Origin: Hippasteria phrygiana
Lineage: Eukaryota; Echinodermata; Asteroidea; Valvatida; Goniasteridae
Direction of reading: 5' to 3'
NCBI GenBank assembly: GCA_037893225.1
Contig: JAZGUH010000617.1
Location: 157,243 to 221,242 of the forward strand
DNA: 64,000 nucleotides
Both the position numbers and the translations under genes were made by a program. The notes beneath the pieces were generated by a model that worked only from the letters and a program-made list of their open reading frames with translations, ran no database searches and had not been told where the DNA came from. Positions 25,334-38,527 of the stretch are shown piece after piece; position 1 is the first letter of the stretch, and each line of letters begins with the position of its first letter.

Positions 25334-28300
25334 ATGAAATATCAACCAAATTCAGTAATTTTGACATGTATGGATAGCTTAGATCTGGCGCTACATGTTG
25401 CAATTATCGGCGGCTTCCTAGAGTTAAAACTTGTGGAGAAAATTCAAACCTCGCAATGTTTATTTTCTTTCCGGCCAACATCTGTGTACATATTACCTTC
25501 TATTTATTGCTCCATGCCTGTCAAATTCCCTGGGGTATGACTTGCTTTACTCATTCATAATTGCATGAAATATCAACCAAATTCAGTAATTTTGACATGT
25601 ATGGATAGCTTAGATCTGGCGCTACATGTTGCAATTATCGGCGGCTTCTTAGAGTTAAAACTTGTGGAGAAAATTCAAACCTCGCAATGTTTATTTTCTT
25701 TCCGGCCAACATCTGTGTACATGTTACCGTCTATTTATTGCTCCATGCATGTCAAATTCCCTGGGGTATGACTTGCTTTACTCATTCATAATTGCATGAA
25801 ATATCAACCAAATTCAGTAATTTTGACATGTATGGATAGCTTAGATCTGGCGCTACATGTTGCAATTATCGGCGGCTTCTTAGAGTTAACACTTGTGGAG
25901 AAAATTCAAACCTCGCAATGTTTATTTTCTTTCCGGCCAACATCTGTGTGCATATTACCTTCTATTTATTGCTCCATGCCTGTCAAATTCCCTGGGGTAT
26001 GACTTGCTTTACTCATTCATAATTGCATGAAATATCAACCAAATTCAGTAATTTTGACATGTATGGATAGCTTAGATCTGGCGCTACATGTTGCAATTAT
26101 CGGCGGCTTCCTAGAGTTAAAACTTGTGGAGAAAATTCAAACCTCGCAATGTTTATTTTCTTTCCGGCCAACATCTGTGTACATATTACCTTCTATTTAT
26201 TGCTCCATGCCTGTCAAATTCCCTGGGGTATGACTTGCTTTACTCATTCATAATTGCATGAAATATCAACCAAATTCAGTAATTTTGACATGTATGGATA
26301 GCTTAGATCTGGCGCTACATGTTGCAATTATCGGCGGCTTCTTAGAGTTAAAACTTGTGGAGAAAATTCAAACCTCGCAATGTTTATTTTCTTTCCGGCC
26401 AACATCTGTGTACATGTTACCGTCTATTTATTGCTCCATGCATGTCAAATTCCCTGGGGTATGGACTTGCTTTACTCATTCATAATTGCATGAAATATCA
26501 ACCAAATTCAGTAATTTTGACATGTATGGATAGCTTAGATCTGGCGCTACATGTTGCAATTATCGGCGGCTTCCTAGAGTTAAAACTTGTGGAGAAAATT
26601 CAAACCTCGCAATGTTTATTTTCTTTCCGGCCAACATCTGTGTACATGTTACCGTCTATTTATTGCTCCATGCATGTCAAATTCCCTGGGGTATGGACTT
26701 GCTTTACTCATTCATAATTGCATGAAATATCAACCAAATTCAGTAATTTTGACATGTATGGATAGCTTAGATCTGGCGCTACATGTTGCAATTATCGGCG
26801 GCTTCTTAGAGTTAAAACTTGTGGAGAAAATTCAAACCTCGCAATGTTTATTTTCTTTCCGGCCAACATCTGTGTGCATATTACCTTCTATTTATTGCTC
26901 CATGCCTGTCAAATTCCCTGGGGTATGACTTGCTTTACTCATTCATAATTGCATGAAATATCAACCAAATTCAGTAATTTTGACATGTATGGATAGCTTA
27001 GATCTGGCGCTACATGTTGCAATTATCGGCGGCTTCTTAGAGTTAAAACTTGTGGAGAAAATTCAAACCTCGCAATGTTTATTTTCTTTCCGGCCAACAT
27101 CTGTGTACATGTTACCGTCTATTTATTGCTCCATGCATGTCAAATTCCCTGGGGTATGGACTTGCTTTACTCATTCATAATTGCATGAAATATCAACCAA
27201 ATTCAGTAATTTTGACATGTATGGATAGCTTAGATCTGGCGCTACATGTTGCAATTATCGGCGGCTTCCTAGAGTTAAAACTTGTGGAGAAAATTCAAAC
27301 CTCGCAATGTTTATTTTCTTTCCGGCCAACATCTGTGTACATATTACCTTCTATTTATTGCTCCATGCCTGTCAAATTCCCTGGGGTATGACTTGCTTTA
27401 CTCATTCATAATTGCATGAAATATCAACCAAATTCAGTAATTTTGACATGTATGGATAGCTTAGATCTGGCGCTACATGTTGCAATTATCGGCGGCTTCT
27501 TAGAGTTAAAACTTGTGGAGAAAATTCAAACCTCGCAATGTTTATTTTCTTTCCGGCCAACATCTGTGTACATGTTACCGTCTATTTATTGCTCCATGCA
27601 TGTCAAATTCCCTGGGGTATGACTTGCTTTACTCATTCATAATTGCATGAAATATCAACCAAATTCAGTAATTTTGACATGTATGGATAGCTTAGATCTG
27701 GCGCTACATGTTGCAATTATCGGCGGCTTCTTAGAGTTAACACTTGTGGAGAAAATTCAAACCTCGCAATGTTTATTTTCTTTCCGGCCAACATCTGTGT
27801 ACATGTTACCGTCTATTTATTGCTCCATGCATGTCAAATTCCCTGGGGTATGGACTTGCTTTACTCATTCATAATTGCATCAAATATCAACCAAATTCAG
27901 TAATTTTGACATGTATGGATAGCTTAGATCTGGCGCTACATGTTGCAATTATCGGCGGCTTCCTAGAGTTAAAACTTGTGGAGAAAATTCAAACCTCGCA
28001 ATGTTTATTTTCTTTCCGGCCAACATCTGTGTACATGTTACCGTCTATTTATTGCTCCATGCATGTCAAATTCCCTGGGGTATGGACTTGCTTTACTCAT
28101 TCATAATTGCATGAAATATCAACCAAATTCAGTAATTTTGACATGTATGGATAGCTTAGATCTGGCGCTACATGTTGCAATTATCGGCGGCTTCTTAGAG
28201 TTAAAACTTGTGGAGAAAATTCAAACCTCGCAATGTTTATTTTCTTTCCGGCCAACATCTGTGTGCATATTACCTTCTATTTATTGCTCCATGCCTGTCA

Positions 28301-31300
28301 AATTCCCTGGGGTATGACTTGCTTTACTCATTCATAATTGCATGAAATATCAACCAAATTCAGTAATTTTGACATGTATGGATAGCTTAGATCTGGCGCT
28401 ACATGTTGCAATTATCGGAGGCTTCTTAGAGTTAAAACTTGTGGAGAAAATTCAAACCTCGCAATGTTTATTTTCTTTCCGGCCAACATCTGTGTACATG
28501 TTACCGTCTATTTATTGCTCCATGCATGTCAAATTCCCTGGGGTATGGACTTGCTTTACTCATTCATAATTGCATGAAATATCAACCAAATTCAGTAATT
28601 TTGACATGTATGGATAGCTTAGATCTGGCGCTACATGTTGCAATTATCGGCGGCTTCCTAGAGTTAAAACTTGTGGAGAAAATTCAAACCTCGCAATGTT
28701 TATTTTCTTTCCGGCCAACATCTGTGTACATATGACCTTCTATTTATTGCTCCATGCCTGTCAAATTCCCTGGGGTATGACTTGCTTTACTCATTCATAA
28801 TTGCATGAAATATCAACCAAATTCAGTAATTTTGACATGTATGGATAGCTTAGATCTGGCGCTACATGTTGCAATTATCGGCGGCTTCTTAGAGTTAACA
28901 CTTGTGGAGAAAATTCAAACCTCGCAATGTTTATTTTCTTTCCGGCCAACATCTGTGTACATGTTACCGTCTATTTATTGCTCCATGCATGTCAAATTCC
29001 CTGGGGTATGGACTTGCTTTACTCATTCATAATTGCATGAAATATCAACCAAATTCAGTAATTTTGACATGTATGGATAGCTTAGATCTGGCGCTACATG
29101 TTGCAATTATCGGCGGCTTCCTAGAGTTAAAACTTGTGGAGAAAATTCAAACCTCGCAATGTTTATTTTCTTTCCGGCCAACATCTGTGTACATGTTACC
29201 GTCTATTTATTGCTCCATGCATGTCAAATTCCCTGGGGTATGGACTTGCTTTACTCATTCATAATTGCATGAAATATCAACCAAATTCAGTAATTTTGAC
29301 ATGTATGGATAGCTTAGATCTGGCGCTACATGTTGCAATTATCGGCGGCTTCTTAGAGTTAAAACTTGTGGAGAAAATTCAAACCTCGCAATGTTTATTT
29401 TCTTTCCGGCCAACATCTGTGTGCATATTACCTTCTATTTATTGCTCCATGCCTGTCAAATTCCCTGGGGTATGACTTGCTTTACTCATTCATAATTGCA
29501 TGAAATATCAACCAAATTCAGTAATTTTGACATGTATGGATAGCTTAGATCTGGCGCTACATGTTGCAATTATCGGCGGCTTCCTAGAGTTAAAACTTGT
29601 GGAGAAAATTCAAACCTCGCAATGTTTATTTTCTTTCCGGCCAACATCTGTGTACATATGACCTTCTATTTATTGCTCCATGCCTGTCAAATTCCCTGGG
29701 GTATGACTTGCTTTACTCATTCATAATTGCATGAAATATCAACCAAATTCAGTAATTTTGACATGTATGGATAGCTTAGATCTGGCGCTACATGTTGCAA
29801 TTATCGGCGGCTTCTTAGAGTTAAAACTTGTGGAGAAAATTCAAACCTCGCAATGTTTATTTTCTTGCCGGCCACCATCTGTGTGCAGATTACCTTTTAT
29901 TTATTGCTCCATGCCTGTCAAATTCCCTGGGGTATGGACTTGCTTTACTCATTCATAATTGCATGAAATATCAACCAAATTCAGTAATTTTGACATGTAT
30001 GGATAGCTTAGATCTGGCGCTACATGTTGCAATTATCGGCGGCTTCCTAGAGTTAAAACTTGTGGAGAAAATTCAAACCTCGCAATGTTTATTTTCTTTC
30101 CGGCCAACATCTGTGTACATATTACCTTCTATTTATTGCTCCATGCCTGTCAAATTCCCTGGGGTATGACTTGCTTTACTCATTCATAATTGCATGAAAT
30201 ATCAACCAAATTCAATAATTTTGACATGTATGGATAGCTTAGATCTGGCGCTACATGTTGCAATTATCGGCGGCTTCTTAGAGTTAAAACTTGTGGAGAA
30301 AATTCAAACCTCGCAATGTTTATTTTCTTTCCGGCCAACATCTGTGTGCATATTACCTTCTATTTATTGCTCCATGCCTGTCAAATTCCCTGGGGTATGA
30401 CTTGCTTTACTCATTCATAATTGCATGAAATATCAACCAAATTCAGTAATTTTGACATGTATGGATAGCTTAGATCTGGCGCTACATGTTGCAATTATCG
30501 GCGGCTTCCTAGAGTTAAAACTTGTGGAGAAAATTCAAACCTCGCAATGTTTATTTTCTTTCCGGCCAACATCTGTGTACATATTACCCTCTATTTATTG
30601 CTCCATGCCTGTCAAATTCCCTGGGGTATGACTTGCTTTACTCATTCATAATTGCATGAAATATCAACCAAATTCAGTAATTTTGACATGTATGGATAGC
30701 TTAGATCTGGCGCTACATGTTGCAATTATCGGCGGCTTCTTAGAGTTAAAACTTGTGGAGAAAATTCAAACCTCGCAATGTTTATTTTCTTTCCGGCCAA
30801 CATCTGTGTACATGTTACCGTCTATTTATTGCTCCATGCATGTCAAATTCCCTGGGGTATGACTTGCTTTACTCATTCATAATTGCATGAAATATCAACC
30901 AAATTCAGTAATTTTGACATGTATGGATAGCTTAGATCTGGCGCTACATGTTGCAATTATCGGCGGCTTCTTAGAGTTAACACTTGTGGAGAAAATTCAA
31001 ACCTCGCAATGTTTATTTTCTTTCCGGCCAACATCTGTGTACATGTTACCGTCTATTTATTGCTCCATGCATGTCAAATTCCCTGGGGTATGGACTTGCT
31101 TTACTCATTCATAATTGCATGAAATATCAACCAAATTCAGTAATTTTGACATGTATGGATAGCTTAGATCTGGCGCTACATGTTGCAATTATCGGCGGCT
31201 TCCTAGAGTTAAAACTTGTGGAGAAAATTCAAACCTCGCAATGTTTATTTTCTTTCCGGCCAACATCTGTGTACATGTTACCGTCTATTTATTGCTCCAT

Positions 31301-32738
31301 GCATGTCAAATTCCCTGGGGTATGGACTTGCTTTACTCATTCATAATTGCATGAAATATCAACCAAATTCAGTAATTTTGACATGTATGGATAGCTTAGA
31401 TCTGGCGCTACATGTTGCAATTATCGGCGGCTTCTTAGAGTTAAAACTTGTGGAGAAAATTCAAACCTCGCAATGTTTATTTTCTTTCCGGCCAACATCT
31501 GTGTGCATATTACCTTCTATTTATTGCTCCATGCCTGTCAAATTCCCTGCGGTATGACTTGCTTTACTCATTCATAATTGCATGAAATATCAACCAAATT
31601 CAGTAATTTTGACATGTATGGATAGCTTAGATCTGGCGCTACATGTTGCAATTATCGGCGGCTTCCTAGAGTTAAAACTTGTGGAGAAAATTCAAACCTC
31701 GCAATGTTTATTTTCTTTCCGGCCAACATCTGTGTACATATTACCTTCTATTTATTGCTCCATGCCTGTCAAATTCCCTGGGGTATGGACTTGCTTTACT
31801 CATTCATAATTGCATGAAATATCAACCAAATTCAGTAATTTTGACATGTATGGATAGCTTAGATCTGGCGCTACATGTTGCAATTATCGGCGGCTTCTTA
31901 GAGTTAAAACTTGTGGAGAAAATTCAAACCTCGCAATGTTTATTTTCTTTCCGGCCAACATCTGTGTGCATATTACCTTCTATTTATTGCTCCATGCCTG
32001 TCAAATTCCCTGCGGTATGACTTGCTTTACTCATTCATAATTGCATGAAATATCAACCAAATTCAGTAATTTTGACATGTATGGATAGCTTAGATCTGGC
32101 GCTACATGTTGCAATTATCGGCGGCTTCCTAGAGTTAAAACTTGTGGAGAAAATTCAAACCTCGCAATGTTTATTTTCTTTCCGGCCAACATCTGTGTAC
32201 ATATTACCTTCTATTTATTGCTCCATGCCTGTCAAATTCCCTGGGGTATGACTTGCTTTACTCATTCATAATTGCATGAAATATCAACCAAATTCAGTAA
32301 TTTTGACATGTATGGATAGCTTAGATCTGGCGCTACATGTTGCAATTATCGGCGGCTTCTTAGAGTTAAAACTTGTGGAGAAAATTCAAACCTCGCAATG
32401 TTTATTTTCTTTCCGGCCAACATCTGTGTACATGTTACCGTCTATTTATTGCTCCATGCATGTCAAATTCCCTGGGGTATGGACTTGCTTTACTCATTCA
32501 TAATTGCATGAAATATCAACCAAATTCAGTAATTTTGACATGTATGGATAGCTTAGATCTGGCGCTACATGTTGCAATTATCGGCGGCTTCCTAGAGTTA
32601 AAACTTGTGGAGAAAATTCAAACCTCGCAATGTTTATTTTCTTTCCGGCCAACATCTGTGTACATGTTACCTTCTATTTATTGCTCCATGCCTGTCAAAT
32701 TCCCTGGGGTATGACTTGCTTTACTCATTCATAATTGC
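25334..32738 (+). repeat. 32-monomer mosaic of H, Y and C types
   Basis: The order is Y H' Ct Y H H C H Y H' Ht H C H Yx Ht H C Yx R Y C Y H' Ht H C Y C Y H M. The motif Ht H C recurs four times (27647, 28805, 30887 and, with H in place of Ht, 26258). Monomers 24871-26257 match 16305-17691, and from 26490 the alignment to 18155 continues with one monomer fewer. Private marks include GCATCAAATATC at 27879, ATCGGAGGC in 28342, TTCAATAATT in 30194 and TACCCTCTAT in 30425. The final monomer is the first M. Confidence 0.85.
32508..32738 (+). repeat. Reference monomer, type M (H/Y hybrid)
   Basis: Type M has TACATGTTACC as in H, then CTTC and CATGCCTG as in Y, in the 231-bp form. The switch lies between monomer positions 159 and 165. 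Other copies start at 34360, 41536, 42462, 44315 and 56350, and indel-bearing ones at 60053 and 61905. It probably arose by recombination or gene conversion within a monomer. It is absent before 32.5 kb. Confidence 0.88.
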
Positions 32739-32970
32739 ATGAAATATCAACCAAATTCAGTAATTTTGACATGTATGGATAGCTTAGATCTGGCGCTACA
32801 TGTTGCAATTATCGGCGGCTTCTTAGAGTTAACACTTGTGGAGAAAATTCAAACCTCGCAATGTTTATTTTCTTCCCGGCCACCATCTGTGTGCAGATTA
32901 CCTCTTATTTATTGCTCCATGTCTGTCAAATTCCCTGGGGTATGGACTTGCTTTACCCATTCATAATTGC
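32739..32970 (+). repeat. Reference monomer, type S (232 bp)
   Basis: Type S has CTTCCCGGCCACC, TGTGCAGATTACC, CCTCTTATTT and CATGTCTG, and almost always GTTAACAC (position 95 is C). This is the first S in the window. Others start at 33896, 34591, 39684, 41998, 42693, 43851, 44546, 45703, 46629, 48944 (which lacks GTTAACAC), 49870, 51953, 54035, 56581, 57738, 60284, 61443 and 62135. This copy also carries a private TTTACCCATTC. Confidence 0.93.
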
Positions 32971-33201
32971 ATGAAATATCAACCAAATTCATTAATTTTG
33001 ACATGTATGGATAGCTTAGATCTGGCGCTACATGTTGCAATTATCGGCGGCTTCCTAGAGTTCAAACTTGTGGAGAAAATTCAAACCTCGCAATGTTTAT
33101 TTTCTTTCCGGCCAACATCTGTGTACATATTACCTTCTATTTATTGCTCCATGCCTGTCAAATTCCCTGGGGTATGACTTGCTTTACTCATTCATAATTG
33201 C
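32971..33201 (+). repeat. Reference monomer, type L (231 bp)
   Basis: Type L is Y with two linked changes, TTCATTAATT (position 22 is T) and GAGTTCAAAC (position 93 is C). Copies start at 32971, 34823, 42925, 44778, 45935, 46861, 49176, 50102 and 56813, with indel-bearing ones at 60516 and 62367. Every L directly follows an S monomer, so SL travels as a dimer. Confidence 0.92.
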
Positions 33202-33664
33202 ATGAAATATCAACCAAATTCAGTAATTTTGACATGTATGGATAGCTTAGATCTGGCGCTACATGTTGCAATTATCGGCGGCTTCCTAGAGTTAACACTT
33301 GTGGAGAAAATTCAAACCTCGCAATGTTTATTTTCTTTCCGGCCAACATCTGTGTACATATTACCTTCTATTTATTGCTCCATGCCTGTCAAATTCCCTG
33401 GGGTATGACTTGCTTTACTCATTCATAATTGCATGAAATATCAACCAAATTCAGTAATTTTGACATGTATGGATAGCTTAGATCTGGCGCTACATGTTGC
33501 AATTATCGGCGGCTTCTTAGAGTTAAAACTTGTGGAGAAAATTCAAACCTCGCAATGTTTATTTTCTTTCCGGCCAACATCTGTGTACATGTTACCGTCT
33601 ATTTATTGCTCCATGCATGTCAAATTCCCTGGGGTATGGACTTGCTTTACTCATTCATAATTGC

Positions 33665-33895
33665 ATGAAATATCAACCAAATTCAGTAATTTTGACATGT
33701 ATGGATAGCTTAGATCTGGCGCTACATGTTGCAATTATCGGCGGCTTCCTAGAGTTAAAACTTGTGGAGAAAATTCAAACCTCGCAATGTTTATTTTCTT
33801 TCCCGCCAACATCTGTGTACATGTTACCTTCTATTTATTGCTCCATGCCTGTCAAATTCCCTGGGGTATGACTTGCTTTACTCATTCATAATTGC
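33665..33895 (+). repeat. Reference monomer, type P (231 bp)
   Basis: Type P is M with TTTCCCGCCAAC (position 140 is C), which destroys the CCGGCC present in the other types. Copies start at 33665, 41767, 43620, 45472, 46398, 49639 and 57507, with indel-bearing ones at 61210 and 62833. The copies at 41767 and 43620 also have CCCTGCGG. Each clean copy is followed by an S monomer. Confidence 0.9.
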
Positions 33896-35053
33896 ATGAA
33901 ATATCAACCAAATTCAGTAATTTTGACATGTATGGATAGCTTAGATCTGGCGCTACATGTTGCAATTATCGGCGGCTTCTTAGAGTTAACACTTGTGGAG
34001 AAAATTCAAACCTCGCAATGTTTATTTTCTTCCCGGCCACCATCTGTGTGCAGATTACCTCTTATTTATTGCTCCATGTCTGTCAAATTCCCTGGGGTAT
34101 GGACTTGCTTTACTCATTCATAATTGCATGAAATATCAACCAAATTCAGTAATTTTGACATGTATGGATAGCTTAGATCTGGCGCTACATGTTGCAATTA
34201 TCGGCGGCTTCTTAGAGTTAAAACTTGTGGAGAAAATTCAAACCTCGCAATGTTTATTTTCTTTCCGGCCAACATCTGTGTACATGTTACCGTCTATTTA
34301 TTGCTCCATGCATGTCAAATTCCCTGGGGTATGGACTTGCTTTACTCATTCATAATTGCATGAAATATCAACCAAATTCAGTAATTTTGACATGTATGGA
34401 TAGCTTAGATCTGGCGCTACATGTTGCAATTATCGGCGGCTTCCTAGAGTTAAAACTTGTGGAGAAAATTCAAACCTCGCAATGTTTATTTTCTTTCCGG
34501 CCAACATCTGTGTACATGTTACCTTCTATTTATTGCTCCATGCCTGTCAAATTCCCTGGGGTATGACTTGCTTTACTCATTCATAATTGCATGAAATATC
34601 AACCAAATTCAGTAATTTTGACATGTATGGATAGCTTAGATCTGGCGCTACATGTTGCAATTATCGGCGGCTTCTTAGAGTTAACACTTGTGGAGAAAAT
34701 TCAAACCTCGCAATGTTTATTTTCTTCCCGGCCACCATCTGTGTGCAGATTACCTCTTATTTATTGCTCCATGTCTGTCAAATTCCCTGGGGTATGGACT
34801 TGCTTTACTCATTCATAATTGCATGAAATATCAACCAAATTCATTAATTTTGACATGTATGGATAGCTTAGATCTGGCGCTACATGTTGCAATTATCGGC
34901 GGCTTCCTAGAGTTCAAACTTGTGGAGAAAATTCAAACCTCGCAATGTTTATTTTCTTTCCGGCCAACATCTGTGTACATATGACCTTCTATTTATTGCT
35001 CCATGCCTGTCAAATTCCCTGGGGTATGACTTGCTTTACTCATTCATAATTGC

Positions 35054-37369
35054 ATGAAATATCAACCAAATTCAGTAATTTTGACATGTATGGATAGCTT
35101 AGATCTGGCGCTACATGTTGCAATTATCGGCGGCTTCTTAGAGTTAAAACTTGTGGAGAAAATTCAAACCTCGCAATGTTTATTTTCTTGCCGGCCACCA
35201 TCTGTGTGCAGATTACCTTTTATTTATTGCTCCATGCCTGTCAAATTCCCTGGGGTATGGACTTGCTTTACTCATTCATAATTGCATGAAATATCAACCA
35301 AATTCAGTAATTTTGACATGTATGGATAGCTTAGATCTGGCGCTACATGTTGCAATTATCGGCGGCTTCTTAGAGTTAAAACTTGTGGAGAAAATTCAAA
35401 CCTCGCAATGTTTATTTTCTTTCCGGCCAACATCTGTGTGCATATTACCTTCTATTTATTGCTCCATGCCTGTCAAATTCCCTGCGGTATGACTTGCTTT
35501 ACTCATTCATAATTGCATGAAATATCAACCAAATTCAGTAATTTTGACATGTATGGATATCTTAGATCTGGCGCTACATGTTGCAATTATCGGCGGCTTC
35601 CTAGAGTTAAAACTTGTGGAGAAAATTCAAACCTCGCAATGTTTATTTTCTTTCCGGCCAACATCTGTGTACATATTACCTTCTATTTATTGCTCCATGC
35701 CTGTCAAATTCCCTGGGGTATGACTTGCTTTACTCATTCATAATTGCATGAAATATCAACCAAATTCAGTAATTTTGACATGTATGGATAGCTTAGATCT
35801 GGCGCTACATGTTGCAATTATCGGCGGCTTCTTAGAGTTAAAACTTGTGGAGAAAATTCAAACCTCGCAATGTTTATTTTCTTTCCGGCCAACATCTGTG
35901 TACATGTTACCGTCTATTTATTGCTCCATGCATGTCAAATTCCCTGGGGTATGGACTTGCTTTACTCATTCATAATTGCATGAAATATCAACCAAATTCA
36001 GTAATTTTGACATGTATGGATAGCTTAGATCTGGCGCTACATGTTGCAATTATCGGCGGCTTCCTAGAGTTAAAACTTGTGGAGAAAATTCAAACCTCGC
36101 AAAGTTTATTTTCTTTCCGGCCAACATCTGTGTACATGTTACCGTCTATTTATTGCTCCATGCATGTCAAATTCCCTGGGGTATGACTTGCTTTACTCAT
36201 TCATAATTGCATGAAATATCAACCAAATTCAGTAATTTTGACATGTATGGATAGCTTAGATCTGGCGCTACATGTTGCAATTATCGGCGGCTTCTTAGAG
36301 TTAAAACTTGTGGAGAAAATTCAAACCTCGCAATGTTTATTTTCTTTCCGGCCAACATCTGTGTACATGTTACCGTCTATTTATTGCTCCATGCATGTCA
36401 AATTCCCTGGGGTATGGACTTGCTTTACTCATTCATAATTGCATGAGATATCAACCAAATTCAGTAGTTTTGACATGTATGGATAGCTTAGATCTGGCGC
36501 TACATGTTGCAATTATCGGCGGCTTCCTAGAGTTAAAACTTGTGGAGAAAATTCAAACCTCGCAATGTTTATTTTCTTTCCGGCCAACATCTGTGTACAT
36601 GTTACCGTCTATTTATTGCTCCATGCATGTCAAATTCCCTGGGGTATGGACTTGCTTTACTCATTCATAATTGCATGAAATATCAACCAAATTCAGTAAT
36701 TTTGACATGTATGGATAGCTTAGATCTGGCGCTACATGTTGCAATTATCGGCGGCTTCTTAGAGTTAAAACTTGTGGAGAAAATTCAAACCTCGCAATGT
36801 TTATTTTCTTTCCGGCCAACATCTGTGTGCATATTACCTTCTATTTATTGCTCCATGCATGTCAAATTCCCTGGGGTATGGACTTGCTTTACTCATTCAT
36901 AATTGCATGAAATATCAACCAAATTCAGTAATTTTGACATGTATGGATAGCTTAGATCTGGCGCTACATGTTGCAATTATCGGCGGCTTCCTAGAGTTAA
37001 AACTTGTGGAGAAAATTCAAACCTCGCAATGTTTATTTTCTTTCCGGCCAACATCTGTGTACATATTACCTTCTATTTATTGCTCCATGCCTGTCAAATT
37101 CCCTGGGGTATGACTTGCTTTACTCATTCATAATTGCATGAAATATCAACCAAATTCAGTAATTTTGACATGTATGGATAGCTTAGATCTGGCGCTACAT
37201 GTTGCAATTATCGGCGGCTTCTTAGAGTTAAAACTTGTGGAGAAAATTCAAACCTCGCAATGTTTATTTTCTTGCCGGCCACCATCTGTGTGCAGATTAC
37301 CTTTTATTTATTGCTCCATGCCTGTCAAATTCCCTGGGGTATGGACTTGCTTTACTCATTCATAATTGC
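35054..37369 (+). repeat. 10-monomer block duplicated from 23018-25333
   Basis: The order R C Y H H' H H C/H Y R matches 23018-25333 in all ten monomers, at an offset of 12036 bp (52 monomers). Shared rare marks are CCCTGCGG, GGATATCTTAG, CGCAAAGTTT and the C/H hybrid (C-type TGCATATTACC with CATGCATG). Private changes in this copy are GCATGAGATATC and CAGTAGTTTTG in the 36443 monomer. The block sits between S-rich segments, which suggests that the S-containing sequence interrupted an older R/C/H domain. Confidence 0.9.
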
Positions 37370-38527
37370 ATGAAATATCAACCAAATTCAGTAATTTTGA
37401 CATGTATGGATAGCTTAGATCTGGCGCTACATGTTGCAATTATCGGCGGCTTCTTAGAGTTAACACTTGTGGAGAAAATTCAAACCTCGCAATGTTTATT
37501 TTCTTTCCGGCCAACATCTGTGTACATGTTACCGTCTATTTATTGCTCCATGCATGTCAAATTCCCTGGGGTATGGACTTGCTTTACTCATTCATAATTG
37601 CATGAAATATCAACCAAATTCAGTAATTTTGACATGTATGGATAGCTTAGATCTGGCGCTACATGTTGCAATTATCGGCGGCTTCCTAGAGTTAAAACTT
37701 GTGGAGAAAATTCAAACCTCGCAATGTTTATTTTCTTTCCGGCCAACATCTGTGTACATGTTACCGTCTATTTATTGCTCCATGCATGTCAAATTCCCTG
37801 GGGTATGGACTTGCTTTACTCATTCATAATTGCATGAAATATCAACCAAATTCAGTAATTTTGACATGTATGGATAGCTTAGATCTGGCGCTACATGTTG
37901 CAATTATCGGCGGCTTCTTAGAGTTAAAACTTGTGGAGAAAATTCAAACCTCGCAATGTTTATTTTCTTTCCGGCCAACATCTGTGTGCATATTACCTTC
38001 TATTTATTGCTCCATGCCTGTCAAATTCCCTGGGGTATGACTTGCTTTACTCATTCATAATTGCATGAAATATCAACCAAATTCAGTAATTTTGACATGT
38101 ATGGATAGCTTAGATCTGGCGCTACATGTTGCAATTATCGGCGGCTTCTTAGAGTTAAAACTTGTGGAGAAAATTCAAACCTCGCAATGTTTATTTTCTT
38201 TCCGGCCAACATCTGTGTACATGTTACCGTCTATTTATTGCTCCATGCATGTCAAATTCCCTGGGGTATGGACTTGCTTTACTCATTCATAATTGCATGA
38301 AATATCAACCAAATTCAGTAATTTTGACATGTATGGATAGCTTAGATCTGGCGCTACATGTTGCAATTATCGGCGGCTTCCTAGAGTTAAAACTTGTGGA
38401 GAAAATTCAAACCTCGCAATGTTTATTTTCTTTCCGGCCAACATCTGTGTACATATGACCTTCTATTTATTGCTCCATGCCTGTCAAATTCCCTGGGGTA
38501 TGACTTGCTTTACTCATTCATAATTGC
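37370..38527 (+). repeat. Five-monomer block Ht-H-C-H-Yx
   Basis: This repeats the order and types of 27647-28804 at an offset of 9723 bp (42 monomers). It also matches the internal part of the 7-monomer units at 17923 and 19544. It directly follows an R monomer here, as the second 7-mer does at 19313 once its H' is skipped. Confidence 0.85.

Larger units (their letters stand above)
32739..35053 (+). repeat. First S/L/P/M-rich block (10 monomers)
   Basis: The order is St L Yt H P St H M St Lx. This is where the S, L and P subfamilies first appear, with M introduced in the preceding monomer. The same components recur in similar order at 42693-45934, 56581-57969 and 60284-62600. The last monomer, 34823, combines the two L changes with the Yx change ATATGACC and leads directly into the R monomer at 35054, so it looks like a junction hybrid between an L and a Yx monomer. 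Confidence 0.88.
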
